Assembly (NCBI RefSeq): GCF_001641265.1 | Contig: NW_020167522.1 | Span: 124,001 to 188,000, forward strand | Length of the DNA: 64,000 nt | Origin: Pseudogymnoascus destructans | Lineage: Eukaryota; Ascomycota; Leotiomycetes; Thelebolales; Thelebolaceae | Reading direction: 5' to 3' | Shown: positions 21,179 through 32,605 of the stretch, in pieces | Layout: each line of letters begins with the position of its first letter | Position numbering within the stretch: position 1 is the stretch's first letter | Program-made: the position numbers and the translations under genes | Notes under the pieces: generated by a model | Told to the model about the DNA's origin: nothing | Database searches by the model: none | The model's input: the letters and a program-made list of their open reading frames with translations, nothing else

Positions 21179-22688
21179 CTAAGGGGCTACTTCAGGTCTA
21201 CTTCAGGTCACTTTCTAACTCGATATTACTATAAGTCGATATAATACTATAGAGGGTTTTAACAACCTAACCATCAGGCTTTTAACCAAGGCCAGAAGAC
21301 AAAGGTGCTAAGCCACTATATGGCAGCCTAGGCTTCATTAGCGATAGTAATTGTAGACCCTAGTAGATAGTATTAGCTAGGTCTAAAGTAGTAATATAAG
21401 AATACTGTAATACCCCCTAAGTGCCTTTTAGTGATGGATTTGACCGTGTATATGTGATTTAACCGGAATATACAGTTGACATATTCTACTGATTTTTTGG
21501 TCACAAGTAGTACTTACCCCTAATGCACCCCCTATATAAAAATACATAATAATTGCATTTTTGTAAAGTACCTCTCTGTTCCATATTAACTAAACCCAAA
21601 TTGTCATATTGTGAATAGCCTTAAATACCATGCTAGAAATGCCAATTTGTAGGCAGTAGTTACTAGTAGCTATAGTAGCTACTAGTATGCTCCTTTTACA
21701 GCTACATCGTCACTGCTAGCAGCTTCATATTAGGGTATTATAGCATCTATACTAGCTGCCACTTAAGTATGAGTATAAGATGTGGAGTCTTGATGTATAG
21801 GGTTAGGATTCGCCTGTTAAGGTGAAGCATTATCTATGGTAAGGTAGAACCTTTTATTATGTACTATACTAATCTATAGGGCTTTGTAGATGGCACATTT
21901 CAAGGATTCTCACATCCTTCTAGCCCTAACGAAGCCTAGTGTGTAGTATATAATGGCCATAAGCATTAGCACAGCTAGCAATAGCAAGCCGTTGTAATGC
22001 TAGATGGCCTTGCATCATCTATTTACAGTCCATTTCTTAGAACCACAAATGATTAGATTATGTGGCAAGAGTCTAGCTGTGAAGCTAGACTTGAGCAGAT
22101 TATAGATGGCAAGGAAGAGTCTAAATTGCTCTTCCTATACAGTGATCTGTAATGGTGGGTGCACCAGATGTGAGAATCTAGCCACCCAAGGAAGGGATGA
22201 TTTTACTAAGACAACACACTGTCTTAGGAAACAGAGCCAAAGGTTGTAGCTTAGACTATTCCACAATGCAGCAATCAGGTGTATGATGTAGTGGAGTGGT
22301 TTAGACAAGTTGTAACAAATTTTGAGTCTGAGAACTCAGGGATAAGGGATAAGTCAGAGGTTAGCACCTCACTGACTTTTCAGAAACAAGGAGTAACAAG
22401 ATCAATGCTTGGAAGCTTGGAAAAGACGTGGAAGTATGTAATAGTCGATTTACTGTATTGTCTGCTTGCCCTTTCTTAAGGAAAGGGCAATCCTATTTAT
22501 GCTAAAGGAGTGTAGTTCTCTAATTTTCCAAGACTTTCCATGACTAACCAGGCTTGGTAACTGTAGTCGACGTAAGAGAATCCCATAGAACCATCTCCCA
22601 GGTTCCTAGCCTATAGGAAGTGAAAGGAGGTCCAAGGTCAGAGTACCCCTATAGACAGATTATGTCATAACTTAACCAATCTTCTGGG
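21179..22688. other. AT-rich transposon graveyard, unassigned
   Basis: About 1.5 kb very rich in TAG, TAA and TTA triplets in all frames, as expected of old RIP-damaged repeats. Near-palindromic CTAGTAGCTATAG-type strings occur around 21660-21690. No coding homology is recognised. Confidence 0.5.
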
Positions 22689-22923
22689 TAACTAAGGAGC
22701 GATGACGTGTAATGAATCATAGAGGGTTGTAGAAGCTTTTGGAGCTATCGTTCATGTTCCTAGGCCTCTAGTTGATAGAGATATGTCATGTGTAGTATTA
22801 GCCCAGTAACTAAGGAGTGATGTCATGTAATGAATCATAGAGGGTTGTAGAGATATGCTATGTGGTCATATCAGCCCAGTAACTAAGGAGCAATGACTTG
22901 TAATGAATCATAGAGGGTTGTAG
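22689..22923. repeat. three spaced copies of a 44-bp direct repeat
   Basis: Copies at 22689-22732, 22807-22850 and 22880-22923 all run from TAACTAAGGAG to GAGGGTTGTAG and differ by a few substitutions. The right part of the unit is also present, in the opposite orientation, at the chromovirus insertion site near 46300-46326. Confidence 0.88.
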
Positions 22924-23063
22924 CAATTGTTGAGTAGTATTGCTCTTGTTGTTGGTGTGACAAGCCAAAATATGTATAGTGACTTGTAGGTTTGAGGAGG
23001 AGATTTCTAAGTTTGCTCTTGAGTTTGATAGCAAACTGAGTGCAACGAATGTCAGTATGACAT
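22895..23063 (-). repeat. 169-bp dispersed repeat shared with the Tc1-like relic
   Basis: Read on the minus strand this segment is almost identical, base for base and in length, to 46158-46326 (and to its second copy at 56014-56182). It is the tail of the Tc1-like relic there, and here it is fused to an unrelated upstream sequence. Confidence 0.88.
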
Positions 23064-23071
23064 GCCGGTCT

Positions 23072-24034
23072 ATATTACCTTGAGTATATCGGGCTTTTAA
23101 AAGCTCAACTAATGACTCAATACTAGTCGACGTCCGGTCTTCACCCTGTATATTCAAACGCTCGTCTAGGATCATTTGATTATAGGAAGGGGAAGATATT
23201 CGCAGGCACTTCTTGCAGCTTCTTCCTTGACTGACTGACTGGCCACGAGTGGAATAAGTGTTTGATAAACTGGCGTTGAGGTTTCAAAAGGAGGCGAGTT
23301 GATAGAGCTGATGTCCTCACAGTTATCACTTTGTAGCTCTTCGTCGTCGTCTACGTCAAAGCCTGAGAGCTCCCGCGCTCTTTGGCCAATAGACTTATCA
23401 CGACTTTTTGGAGGATTCCTCTGGTATTTCCTCTTTGCCGCAAGGGCTACAGAGAGTGAGTCCCGGATATCCTGCGCCCGCTGTGACAAAGTGAGAACAG
23501 TATTTGCTGCCTCACTTCGCTCCTTATTAAGTCGCTCCTCCTCACCAACAACGTCAATCCAGTTATCAATCTAAACAGTCAATTCGCTCTCGCTGTCTGT
23601 CTGACCAGTCCCAAGACTGTCAAGGTATGCCCTCCTCCTTTCAGTTTCCCGGCATAATACTCGGTGAAGGCTCTTATGCTGCTTGCCGGTTTCCTTCGCA
23701 AAGTCCTCTCGAAGATGGGACCAAAACCCAGTCTTGCTACCTGGTCGATACGCTTCAGCATTTGATTTGCAAGCCGGAATAGGACCAGCACTTCAGCCTT
23801 CATCAAAGGGGCCATCTTAGTCAGAGAGCCTTGAGGATTGCAGCTTTCTATACGCTGCTGGGTTGAGAGCTGCGATACTTCTGGTGTTTCGGCTTCGATT
23901 TGCCCCTCAATCGTAGGCTGGATAGGCAGAGCAGGGCTTGCTCTGCCATCTTCTTCAAAGGTAGAGTATTGGCGATGTCTTTGGGGTAAGGATTGGGGCT
24001 CATAAGCCAGGAATTCGAGCAGCTTCGAGGCCAT
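23072..24034 (-). pseudogene. broken gene of unknown family in the repeat-rich region
   Basis: On the minus strand an ATG at 24034 opens a 151-codon frame (MASKLLEFLAYEPQSL) with KMAPLMKAEVLVLFRLANQM and RKPASSIRAFTEYYAG. The reading then shifts frame near 23640 (toward YLDSLGTGQTDSESELTV), meets a TAG, and continues through RAQDIRDSLSVALAAKRKYQ and an acidic patch to about 23160. One more shift leads to LDERLNIQGEDRTSTSIESL. The pieces read like one protein of about 320 aa with two frameshifts and one stop. I do not recognise it; its place beside dispersed repeats suggests a mobile-element gene. Confidence 0.5.
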
Positions 24035-25337
24035 TATCACTTATATAGAGCGACGTATGTAGATACTGCTATACTACTGTATTCGCCTTACAATTACATG
24101 ACGTCTATCCAAGGTAATTACTAACTTATATTCTAACTACAATAGGAATCTGGCTGGCTGTTAGCCTTGAACTGATAACTGTCTGACGCTGACAGTCTTA
24201 CTTCCTATTTAGGAAATAGTGGGGTTCATGGTGAGCAGGGTTTGTACAGGGTTTATACAGGGTTCCTGGTCAAATTTTCTACACTAACTACATACAGGAC
24301 TGTCGAATGAGGTGTCTAACACCTGCTGAATCGCTCTAATGGAGTCACAGAGGAAACCGAAGGCGGCAGCAGGGTATATAAATCTTTTATTAAAGCTCAG
24401 GGTATATGAATCTTTACAGGAGTGGTGCAGGGTATATAGATCTTTTGCCCTTAATTATATTACTAATCTATACTATATACAGTAATTCAAAGCTGGCCAC
24501 AGCTGAACTGAAATCTGTCCAGCCGTAACCAGCTTTTGGCACTCAATTGCCAAAAGTGGACGATTCTTCGTCGTTCAGAACAGGGGGTGGTAGGGGGGCG
24601 GCAGGGTTAAATCACCAGCAGCTTGGCACCTTCCTTTTCAGGCATTGGTCAAGCTGATGGTCAGGTTGCTAAAACCCTCTAATACTACTGCAACAAGACC
24701 ACGCACAAGTGCAAGGATTCTGTGCGTATTCTCAAGTATTTGGATACTCTGGCAATGAGCTTGTAGCAATGACTTGACGAACTATAATAGCCTGGCCGTT
24801 TGTAGCAGAGCAGATTAAAGTAGGATCCTTATTAAATTGGTAATATATGAAGAATGTATTCGTTTGGAATGTATTAGGATATATTAAGAATGTATTCATT
24901 TGGAATGTATTAGGATATATTAAGAATGTATTCATTTGGAATTTGTTAGGATATATTAAGAATGTATTCATTTGGAATGTATTAGGAATATATTACCTAT
25001 TAATGCTTAATACATTAGATGCATTTACTTTGATCGCATAAATGAATAAAAGACGTTTGAGCTAAAGACGAGTTTCCACTTATACCCTCTGAGCTCGGAA
25101 AAATTACTAAGCGTCGGAAAATTAAAAGTGGAGAACATCGGAAACTCTGAGCTAACCCCAGCACCCACCCTGTCTCACTACTGCGCTTCACTTGTGGAAT
25201 TACCGTTTCCAAAATTTAAATTAAATTACAGTATCCAGTGTCGTACCAGCGTTGTTCTTTTGCCTAATAACGACCCGCTAAAACAAGGCCTCTTCATGAA
25301 TTTACCGGCCCTGACAGATCAAATGCAGAGGCGGCAC
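24035..25337. other. AT-rich repeat region before the RAD5 3' end
   Basis: About 1.3 kb. It contains GCAGGGTATATAAATCTTTT-like strings repeated near 24372-24440 and a 36-bp minisatellite (24850-24994). No gene is supported. Confidence 0.5.
24850..24994. repeat. 36-bp minisatellite, four copies
   Basis: The unit starts AAGAATGTATTCATTTGG and ends TTAGGATATATT. Copies begin at 24850, 24886, 24922 and 24958; the last carries a one-base insertion near its end. The period is exactly 36 bp, a multiple of three, so it stays open in frame on both strands, but nothing else suggests coding. Confidence 0.92.
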
Positions 25338-28300
25338 TTAGCTAAGGAGCTCCTTAATATCCTCAAGGCGCTGTACCTTCTTTTCCTCGTCGCTCATCAT
25401 GCCTAGAGAGCTCGCACTGTACGCAACAGGTCAGCCTTTCGACCTCCAGTCTTTCATTCACCGCCGCCCCCCAGACCAAGGAATAAGAAAGTCGAAAACA
25501 GCAAAAAGAAACATACAACAGTAGGTATTCGCTGGTGGTCACCCACCCAACTACTAATAATATACAGATTTCAAGCTTGTGTAACGGCAGGGCGGACGGG
25601 ATGCCCAATTCTCTTGAATCTATGGTCGTATGTGGAAGATGTGGACGTATCCATGCTTTTGAGGTGGATGGGCTTGCGCAGGATAGGGATAACAGGCTGG
25701 ACTTCCCACATCCTTACCCCCACCACATCACAAGCCCAGCTCTAACCCACAGAAATGCGTAATGAAATAAAAAGAAACGGTAAAACTCACATAAACTTCT
25801 TCCGCTCTTGTATCCGCAACATCCGTTCCTCCACGCTCTCTCGCACGATAAACCGCTTCACCTCCACCTCTCCCGTTTGCCCCATTCTATGAACGCGATC
25901 AATGGCCTGCGCCTCAACCGCATAACTCCACCAAGGATCCATCATATAGACCCTCCTCGCCATGGTGAGGTTGAGCCCTACTCCTGCAGCCCGAAGACTA
26001 AGTAGTATGACGGTGAATCCCTTTGCATCCCGGAAACTTTTCAGCACGGCTGCCCGTGCTTTCATCGCCATCGTCCCATCCAGCCGCAAGAAGGCCACTC
26101 CAGCACGCGTCAGCGCCGGCTCAATCAGAGACAGGAACGACGTGAACTGGCTGAATATAACGCTTTTCGTGCCTGGGTGCTCGCGTCGCAGGGCCTTGAG
26201 TTGACTGATCAGCGCCGTAATCTTAGCGCTCGAGTTTGAACCAAGGCGCTGCAATGCAATCCGTGGCTTCGCGTCTGGAGCATCGGGATCGGCGTCATGC
26301 TTGACCACCTCGAAGATGTCACGCGTATTGAGCGGTTCGCGGCAATTGAAGCAGCGTGGTGCGTCGCCTTTGTCGACCTGATGCGAGATATAGTCCAATA
26401 AACACTTCTTGCATGCCGAGTGCCAGCATCCAGTGACGGTTTGTTCTATCATTGGCTCTTCGCTGCAAATAGGGCATTCATTGTCCGCCTCGTCTCTGAT
26501 CTGCTCGAGGACGTGCGCACCAAAAGCGTTGGCATCTGCGCTGTCATCTGTCTCAGCTGTGAAGCGCTCGATGAGGCTTTGTAAGTCCATATCGTCACCA
26601 AGTCCGCTCACGGCATCAGCAGCTTCGTCAGCTTCCAATTCATCCGCAACAATGTTTTGCTTCCGGACTAGGATTGGGTGGCAGCAAGTCTGGCGGAGCC
26701 TGAGGATCTGTGCGAAAATTGACGTGTACGCTTTCATTACTGTACCTGCCTCAACGTTGGCTGCAAAGGCGCGTTTCGCACGAAAGAATATATGCTCGTA
26801 GACTTCGCGCTCGGCTTCAGATAACTCTACATCCACAATCTCTATCGTCTTCGGCGGCAGGGGAACGAGGGCCTCACCACTTGGTGTCTTCATATCTTTC
26901 GTTCTGCGCAGCACAAGCGGTTCAAGGACCGTCTGCACAACGTCAAGTGCACGCATAAAGTCTTTGCTCTCAAATGGCACAGTGATGAATGTTTTCCAGA
27001 AGGAAAAATTGCTCCATGGCTCAACTCTTAAGAACCTGACCAACGAAAAGAGGTCTTCGAGGCGGTTGACAATCGGCGTGCCAGTCAGGACCCATCGATG
27101 CTCTGCCTCAATTTCGTAGCATGCTCTTGCAGTTTTCGATTGTCGATTCTTGATGTGGTGCGCTTCATCAATGATGACTCTGAAGAAGTTCAACGAAAAT
27201 AGGCCACCATGAGTGCCTCTGTCGCCATTCCTTGCTGCCACCTGGTTGAACTCTGATAAGACTACACCATAACTCGTGATGATAACATTTGGCGCAGAGG
27301 CAGCATTGGTTGCGCAGCATAGGCTCTGTAAATTTACAGCCTTCTCATTGCCATAGTATACAACACTCTTCAATGTTCCTTCCTTGGACGCATTCTCAGC
27401 TTCGCTTTGCCATTGTGCCAAAAGCGACATAGGGGCAACAACGAGAGTGGTGCATGGGGCTCGCTCGACGGAAGAGAATGTTTGCAGCCTAGGCAAATGG
27501 TTAACAGAGGTTATCGTAGGCTCTCCATCTTGTAATTTCATCGCGACATCAGATTTATGAGAGTGGATGAGACTCATCATCTCAATCGTCTTTCCCAAGC
27601 CCATCTCATCTGCCAAAATCCCTCCCAAGCAATGCTGTTCTTGCATAGGGAATTCGACCGACAGTTCGCCAGAGTAGGGATTGAGATAGAAATTATCTAT
27701 GCCCTCTATCGATGGCAATTCTTGGTCGTCCATATCCTTCACGGGCCATACATATTCTTCCCACAAAGGATGCATAGACACCTCCTTTTTCTCTGCCTTT
27801 TCATCTTTTTCCTTTGCCATCATCCAGTGCAGCGCTTGCTTCTGGTATGGCCTTAGGTCCATCGCAAATGTATCCGCCGGCTCCGCTTCAGGGGCACTGA
27901 AGTCAAAAGATTGGGCCTTCCTGTACAAGGTATCCAGCTGGTCCTGTTCTAATTCCTTGCCTTCCTCGGTATCCGATGATGGCGAAGAGCTAGGTTCCCC
28001 TCCTGACTTCTCTTTTTTTGCCGCCTCCTTTTCATATTGCTCGGCTACCTCAGCAGCTTGAAGAAGGCCTTGACGCTTGTGCTTTGTAGTGGTCTCGCTC
28101 GTTCTTGAAGGGAGTAGATTCACCTCCACTAAGAGCTTAACAAGTGCAACTTGCCGTAAGCGCAGGTCCTTTTCCTCGGAAGTCTCCTTTTCCTCAAATA
28201 GACCGGTCGTTCTATTATCTGGTGGTTTGAATCCAGTGTTATCGAATGCAGATTTTAGTAGCATGCAACGCAGCTGTAAGAAAATGGTATCATTTGTCCG

Positions 28301-29140
28301 CACCCTATCCGGGGCATAAACGCAGACCCCCTCGAAGCTGCATACTTGTTGGTCAATTAGAGTCGAGACCCAATTTGCCGTCTCTCTCGAAAGCCTTCCA
28401 ACCTCCTCGCCCCTAGAATTGGTAAATCGTACAATAACATCTATTCTCCGGGCAGCAGCACCCTTTGGCTTTGTTGTAACTTGCAATGGAGCGATTTTGT
28501 TCTTGCCTATCTTAACTGGCGGAAGCTTTGGTGGCTGAATTTTCTGGCGCTCGATCCGCACTCTCTCCCCATGCTTAATAAGGGCTGTGCCACTTCTGGT
28601 AGCCCATCCCTCTACGCCAAAAGCGCCTATATACCGGGACTCAGGTATCCGTCGAAGATCAGTCGGGCGCGGGGTTTGTTTCGAGCTTCGCCCAACATTG
28701 GGCACTTCTGGTTTCACAGGGTTTATCGTCAAGGGCTGTGAAGCAGTGGCCCGCGGAGGTGAAGCCACTGCTACTGTGGGGCCTTTCCATGAGCCATCAA
28801 AGTACATATTTATCGCCCTTTCCATATTATCCCCAGACGCTTGCTTCAGTAATCGCCAGGTGTCGGGATCAATCTTATCGCCTATGACGAGCTCGAATGT
28901 TTCCTGGTCGGAGGCCGGTGCGTTCTCGGAGCTCGTATTAAGTTGCACGTTGGTTTGCGCATCGCGGTCGTCTAAAACTGCTGCTCTGGGGCTTCCATAT
29001 CCTGCTTCAGAGGCAGTGGTATCAACCTCGGTAGGTCCTGGGGTTGCTGGGCTGGATGCGTCGACCTCGAGCTCTTCAGGCTTATCTGTGAAGAACCTTC
29101 TCTTCTTCGCCGGTCGTCCATCTAAATCAAAGGAGTGCAT
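25338..29140 (-). CDS. RAD5: RAD5-like HIRAN / SNF2 helicase / RING ubiquitin ligase
   Basis: Exon 1 (25791-29140) and exon 2 (25338-25416) give 1142 aa. The 374-nt intron (donor GTGAGT, branch GCTGAC, acceptor GTACAG) joins QERKKFI to ASSLGMMSDEEKK in phase; without it the protein loses its conserved C-terminus. Order: UBA-like helix region (about 88-120), HIRAN domain (about 168-295, RYIGAFGVEGWATRSGTAL), SNF2 helicase with GLGKT (about 514-518) and DEAH (658-661), RING finger inserted in the helicase (889-933, CPIC to CFNC), then motifs V-VI (AGVGLNL, QAIDRVHRMGQ). Rad5 is the E3 ligase for K63-linked polyubiquitination of PCNA with Ubc13-Mms2, and a fork-reversal enzyme in error-free damage tolerance. 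Nuclear. Confidence 0.96.
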
Positions 29141-29557
29141 TATCCAAACAACCGTGTAACGCCTCTTCCTAAGTATTGGGTCATTGAAATTGTGGTTTGA
29201 TCGTTGGGTTCGACGCGCGAGTCGCGTAAATTGCTAATCGCATCCAACTTGGAGCGGGTTGGCTAGAATGTGGTTTTCGAAATCGCCATACCAGCTCTAT
29301 AATTTTGACTGATTCAAGTTCTTGGGAAAATCGCAATCGAGTATATCAAGCGGATTTATCCGTATAAAAGTGTCGGCGACATCAATCATTGTTGTAGAAC
29401 AACGAGACTCTTTCAAGTGTGTCACGTGTCTGCGTGTGTAATTCGTGTAAAGCCGTAGACAAGGTGGGAAAGGCGAGTTTGCTCTGTTTGCTATATTTTA
29501 ATGAAAGTATGTCAACGGTCCATGGGCATCAAATCCCCAGCTCCTTAACCAATAACC
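29141..29557. promoter_or_regulatory. shared promoter region of divergent RAD5 and NDUFAF6-like genes
   Basis: A 417-bp gap between divergent start codons must hold both promoters. It contains a CACGTG box at about 29423. No other feature is seen. Confidence 0.5.
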
Positions 29558-30796
29558 ATGTACTCTACTCGAGCCAGTATTAGGCTGAGATATACGGCCT
29601 GGCAGGTTTCAACAGCGAAATGCGCATATGCGACAACGTCATATAGCTCGCCGGCGCCAAATGCTTCCCGGTTGACAGACCAGGACATCAGCTCAGCGCG
29701 AAGCTACTGCTCAACACTTGTCCAGTACCTACCCTGTCCCCAACTTGCGCTCGCCCATTTGAGCTAATGTGCATTCAGAAAATTTGACTCTCCTTCATAT
29801 ACATTACAGACGTTCATCCAGGCCCCAACTCGCGATGCCTACCTCGCAATCCGTGCCCTTAACATTGAGCTCTCGCGCATTCCCGACCTGGTCTCCAACC
29901 CAACAATTGGCGCTCTGCGCATGCAATTCTGGCGCGACAACATAACTCGAACGTTTGCAAATACACCGCCGAAAGAGCCGGTGGCTATTCTCCTCCACCA
30001 TGCACTCCAGTCACTCAAGGAGCGCCACCCGAATGCGCCCACATCGAGTTTAAAGGCCTGGTTTATGAAGGTCATCAACGCCCGCGAGCAGTACATGGAT
30101 AATCGCCCATACCCGACCATGGATGCGCTGGAGAACTATGCCGAGGCTACCTATTCAACTCTGATGTACTTAACGCTGGGATTCCTTCCACTTCATTCTA
30201 TGTCAATAGACCATTTGGCCAGCCACATTGGTAAAGCGGCGGGGATATCAGCTGTACTTCGCGGGATGCCTCTCATTGCTTTTCCGCCTCCACCTAATCA
30301 CCATAGAAATAGCGGGGCATTAGCAGGATCTTTAGGGGGCGAAGGTGGTGCTCGCCAAGGAGCAGTTCTGCTTCCGCTTGATGTCATGGCAGATACAAAT
30401 ACGAAGCAGGAGGACGTTTTACGTCAAGGTGCCAATGCGCCAGGCCTCAAGGATGCTGTATTTCAGGTCGCAACTCGGGCAAATGACCATCTAATAACAG
30501 CGAGGAATATGCTACAGCGTCTTCAGGAGGGGAAAGACATGGGCCACGACTTTGAGCATGAAGGAGAGGAAGGACACGACTATGGAATGCAAGGCCGAGA
30601 CTTGAATGAACCGCAAAACTTTGCGGCTGAAGAACTTGCCAGAGGACTCGGCGTGCTCATGCCGGCAGTGTCGACAAGGCTGTGGCTGGAGAAGCTTGAG
30701 AAAGCGGATTTTGATATTTTCGGGGAGGAGGTCAGGGGACGGTCCTTGAGTCTACCTTGGAGTGCGTACTGGGCGTATAAGAGGACGCAGCTATAG
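29558..30796 (+). CDS. NDUFAF6-like mitochondrial complex I assembly factor (squalene/phytoene synthase fold)
   Basis: Two exons (29558-29724 and 29779-30796) give 394 aa. The 54-nt intron has donor GTACCT and acceptor TTCAG, and the join reads CSTLVQKFDSPSYTLQTFI in phase. The first 35 residues are rich in Arg, Ser and Thr without acids, as in a mitochondrial presequence. The body matches the NDUFAF6 branch of the phytoene synthase superfamily: ARSYC, TRDAYLAIRALNIELSRI, RMQFWRDNI, ENYAEATYSTLMYLTLG, and HIGKAAGISAVLRGMP. The metal-binding DxxxD motifs of true synthases are not evident. In animals the protein is needed for early assembly of complex I. RAD5 is divergent on the left. Confidence 0.9.
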
Positions 30797-31389
30797 ATAA
30801 TATGTATTATATGCGCCATATTCTTGTAATTATATGCAATGACTGATTGATTTTGAATCTAAATGAATCTCAACTCCCAGAACTGTTGTAGGAAGGACCG
30901 AGATATTGCGACCGCGCGCAAATCGTGTGGTGTCTTGCAACGGGCAGGAAAACTCGACAGCAGGAAAACTAGACAATAGAGTACAGTATATAGAATAAAA
31001 ATAGATGAATTGAATTACTACACTATCTACGGAGCCTATGTATTATTTATGTTACATTCGGAGGGCCTGCCCAAACCCCCCGAGTAGCAGAAGGGTTTGG
31101 GCCTGAATGCGCTGGAGTTCCGAGGCAAATCGGCTCACGCCAAGCACCAATTGGGGAGCCTGACGATAACAGTGGGAAAAGCTGCCAATCCATAGCACGC
31201 TTTATACGCTAAACCTAGGTAGATTCAGCGGTGGCAGAAAAGTGTCCACGCAGGTCGCCATCGTCTTCACATTTCGATGCGACTTCTTGAACTACGCGTT
31301 AGCCATATTCACTTTCGCTCCAACTCTACCTCGATATTCTCGAAAGTCCCTGCTACAAATTCCTTTGCTATCGCAATCTGCTTACAGCC
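30797..31389. other. intergenic, NDUFAF6-like to J-protein gene
   Basis: About 590 bp with the 3' flank of the first gene and the promoter of the second. No gene or repeat is recognised. Confidence 0.4.
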
Positions 31390-32376
31390 ATGCCGAAAGA
31401 CGACCTTATGGAGCATGCCTCCTCCACCGTCGATTTCTATTCCCTTCTTGGCATCGAATTCGAGTCATCATCCTCAGACATCCGCCGAGCATACCGAAAA
31501 ACAGCCTTGAAATACCATCCCGATAAACTCGGTGCCGCCTTTGACCCCGAGAAATTCCATCTCCTCCAGGTTGCGAACGATGTGCTGAGCGACCCGGCCG
31601 CGAAAGCAGCTTACGACAATGCGCGCAGTGCGAGATTGCAGAAGGTGAGGCAGGAACAGCTGTTTGAGGGGCGGAGGAGGCAGATGAAGGAGGAGTTGGA
31701 GGCGAGAGAGAAGGGTGGCGTGGGAGCTGGGACGTCGGTTGGTGGGAAGAGACCGAGGGAGGACGAAGATGAGATGGGCACAGAGATTCGCCGCCTGGCG
31801 GAGGAGGGCAAGAGGAGGAGGAGAGAGATGGAAGGGAAGATACGGGCGCAAGGTGGATCTGCGCCATCGTTTGCTGAACCTTCCGTGTCGACGTCTCCAC
31901 CTACACGGCCAGCCGATACCTCGAAATCTGCCGAACCGCCAAAACCAGAGCCAGCACAAACAGCAGCAGAGGAAGCTCAAGAGGAAGATGAAGTCGCCCG
32001 ACTCGAGCGCCGCATTCGAGAAATTGCCGAAGCCAAAGAGAAGCGCAAGGCTGACAAGCGGGCGCGAAAAAGTGGCGTTTACGTCCCTGCTGATACCCCA
32101 TCTGCGTCTCCTGCGGGTGACTGGAAGGCGAGGTTGAAGGAGAAAGGCATCCATGACCAGAAGGACACAAGTACACCAGTGAAAAGACCCGATTTGAACG
32201 GTCTTAAAGCGGGCGAGAAACCGCTATCCTCGCCGAAGTTTTCATTCTCCCCCAAACCAAGGGTAGTCCCACAGGCGAAGGATGAGTTCGCGGCGACGAT
32301 GGACCGCCTGAAGGATGCTGAAAAGAAGAGATTGGAGGAGGAGATTCGGCGGAAGGAGGCTGACAGTCCTTTGTAG
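31390..32376 (+). CDS. spliceosomal J-domain protein (Cwc23 / DNAJC17-like)
   Basis: A single-exon frame of 328 aa. A J domain occupies residues 13-78 (DFYSLLGIEF, YHPDK with the HPD motif, ANDVLSDPAAKAAYD). A long charged coiled-coil region follows, with RREMEGKIR and ARLERRIREIAEAKEKRKADK, then a basic Ser/Pro-rich C-terminus. This arrangement fits the DNAJC17/Cwf23/Cwc23 group, which stimulates Hsp70 through the HPD loop and takes part in spliceosome disassembly or splicing. The C-terminal RRM present in some DNAJC17 proteins is not seen. The gene is convergent with CAF17, about 230 bp away. Confidence 0.85.
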   Translation: MPKDDLMEHASSTVDFYSLLGIEFESSSSDIRRAYRKTALKYHPDKLGAAFDPEKFHLLQVANDVLSDPAAKAAYDNARSARLQKVRQEQLFEGRRRQMKEELEAREKGGVGAGTSVGGKRPREDEDEMGTEIRRLAEEGKRRRREMEGKIRAQGGSAPSFAEPSVSTSPPTRPADTSKSAEPPKPEPAQTAAEEAQEEDEVARLERRIREIAEAKEKRKADKRARKSGVYVPADTPSASPAGDWKARLKEKGIHDQKDTSTPVKRPDLNGLKAGEKPLSSPKFSFSPKPRVVPQAKDEFAATMDRLKDAEKKRLEEEIRRKEADSPL

Positions 32377-32605
32377 AGACTCCCTGTACATATTTGCATT
32401 TCAGCGTTGGCGTTTCGGGCTAGCATTTATATTTATGATACCATGTGTTATATGCAGATTGGACCATGCAGAAAGCGAATCAAAGACGAGATTCATATAT
32501 ACTATATCGTATACTCCTATTCGTACATTGCCCAGTCTCTCATCAAGCTTCGAGCACTTAAACGTACAAGCCTACCGCAGCCAATCTTAATGTACAGCAG
32601 CCCTT

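Noticed and set aside
19460..21260. Possible terminal inverted repeats of the RIP-damaged Fot1 relic (GTCGATA / TATCGAC words near 19484 and 21230)
   Set aside because: The words are short and in AT-rich mutated DNA; I could not align the two ends convincingly.
24850..24994. Regular 36-bp repeats considered as a CRISPR-like array
   Set aside because: Units are contiguous with no spacers, and the organism is a eukaryote; it is a minisatellite.
25684..25696. TAGGGATAACAGG inside the RAD5 intron, resembling the I-SceI homing site
   Set aside because: Only the first 13 of 18 bases match and no homing endonuclease is present; taken as coincidence.
31474..32154. 226-codon minus-strand frame opposite the J-protein
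   Set aside because: Shadow frame; the plus strand encodes a clear J domain with HPD.
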